Assembly: GCA_023146675.1 (NCBI GenBank)
Contig: JAGLBQ010000105.1
Location: 1 to 6,328, forward strand
Length of the DNA: 6,328 bases
Direction: 5' to 3'
Source of the DNA: Cocleimonas sp.
GTDB taxonomy: Bacteria; Pseudomonadota; Gammaproteobacteria; Thiotrichales; Thiotrichaceae
A program made the translations under genes and the position numbers. The notes beneath the pieces were generated by a model, which was given only the letters and a program-made list of their open reading frames with translations, ran no database searches and was not told the DNA's origin. Of this stretch, positions 5,705 through 6,328 are shown piece after piece; the stretch's first letter is position 1, and every line of letters starts with the position of its first letter.

Positions 5705-6328
5705 TTACTTCACATGCTGTGCAAATGCATTGGAAATCAAATCACCTAAGTGACTAATAAAGACCGTTCCCATGCCCGAATGAAAGCGCTCTTCACTTTT
5801 GCTTCCAAGTGCCAAGATACCAATATTTTGGGTTGTTTGTAGCGGAAGTAGGGCGACAGACTTAACCTCATCAACCTGAGCAGAAAATAGAAATTTTTGT
5901 TGCTTATCAGGTAGTTTTCCACAGAATGGCTTACCATTGATAAATAGATTGTCAAATTGTTTTAAACTGGCATTGTTGGCATTTATAAAATATAGATTTT
6001 CTTGTCTTTTACTATTTTTCGGAATCTTCTTAATTAAGCGAATAGCAATATAGTCAGAATTAAAATCGCTACGCAATACGTCTTGGCAAACCGCAATCAT
6101 TTCATTTAGATTTTCAGCACGTAATAGTTCAAGCGTTAAATGCTGTAAGCGCACCATAATTTGTTCATTGCTACGGGCTGCACGTAGTAGATTGTCTAAT
6201 TGTCCTTCAAGGTGAGTGTTTTTCTCTCGAAGAACCGCAACTTGACGTTCTATTAATGACGTTGCAGAACCAATATTGTGATGTGAAATATTCTGCTTTT
6301 CCAGAAATTCAGTATGACGCTGAAAAAA
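5705..6328 (-). CDS. DUF484 family protein, C-terminal part (runs off the window)
   Basis: The reading frame is open from the TAA at 5705-5707 to the last base, so 207 residues are visible and the true start lies outside. The ATG at 6157 is internal: the 57 codons upstream continue the family pattern, including FFQRHTEFLEKQ at the edge, SLIERQVAVLREKNTHLEGQL and LRAARSNEQI running into MVRLQHLTLELLRAENL. These upstream residues form a likely coiled coil feeding into a GAF-like domain. The C-terminal half shows SVALLPL, GILALGSKSEERFHSGMGTVFISHLGDLISNAF, as in DUF484 proteins. The function is unproven; the family is known mainly for sitting between dapF and xerC in gammaproteobacteria, and xerC indeed follows here. 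It would act in the cytoplasm, since no signal or membrane segment is visible. Confidence 0.87.
   Translation of the reverse strand, partial: FFQRHTEFLEKQNISHHNIGSATSLIERQVAVLREKNTHLEGQLDNLLRAARSNEQIMVRLQHLTLELLRAENLNEMIAVCQDVLRSDFNSDYIAIRLIKKIPKNSKRQENLYFINANNASLKQFDNLFINGKPFCGKLPDKQQKFLFSAQVDEVKSVALLPLQTTQNIGILALGSKSEERFHSGMGTVFISHLGDLISNAFAQHVK

Noticed and set aside
5705..6157. DUF484 gene beginning at the ATG at 6157
   Set aside because: The frame continues upstream without a stop to the window edge and the extra 57 codons match the family's N-terminal pattern, so this ATG is internal.

Overview
This 6.3-kb AT-rich window looks like chromosomal DNA of a gammaproteobacterium. The strongest evidence is a DUF484 gene immediately upstream of xerC, an arrangement typical of that class. 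A canonical BolA, a MoeB-type E1 enzyme and a UbiC-like chorismate lyase fit the same assignment. There is no rRNA, tRNA, CRISPR array, transposase or phage gene, and the species cannot be named from the sequence alone.

Layout. Positions 15-1663, minus strand: bolA, then a ubiC-like gene, then moeB, reading right to left. The last two are separated by 3 bp and are probably translationally coupled. Positions 1664-1804: a 141-bp divergent control region with a perfect TATAAT hexamer facing each way and a 9-bp direct repeat over the bolA promoter. Positions 1805-2977, plus strand: a 390-residue membrane transporter of the YbfB/YjiJ (MFS_4) type. It meets the next gene tail to tail, with a small hairpin at the junction. 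Positions 2997-4466, minus strand: a membrane-anchored DUF3530-type protein with a very long acidic low-complexity linker and a C-terminal alpha/beta-hydrolase-like domain that lacks the usual nucleophile. Positions 4591-5508, minus strand: xerC with a GTG start. Positions 5705-6328, minus strand: the C-terminal 207 residues of a DUF484 protein, which stays open through the right edge of the window.

Most genes are housekeeping. XerC resolves chromosome dimers and DUF484 is its usual neighbour of unproven function. BolA takes part in iron-sulfur and redox regulation with monothiol glutaredoxins. UbiC would supply 4-hydroxybenzoate for ubiquinone, and MoeB activates a sulfur-carrier protein for molybdopterin. 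I do not see a complete undescribed system. The items most worth a second look are the linker-expanded DUF3530 protein, whose linker contains an in-frame 54-bp tandem duplication, and the 196-bp gap upstream of xerC. That gap holds a diverged 34-bp tandem duplication spanning the xerC start, a strong non-terminator stem-loop and an 8-bp tandem repeat.
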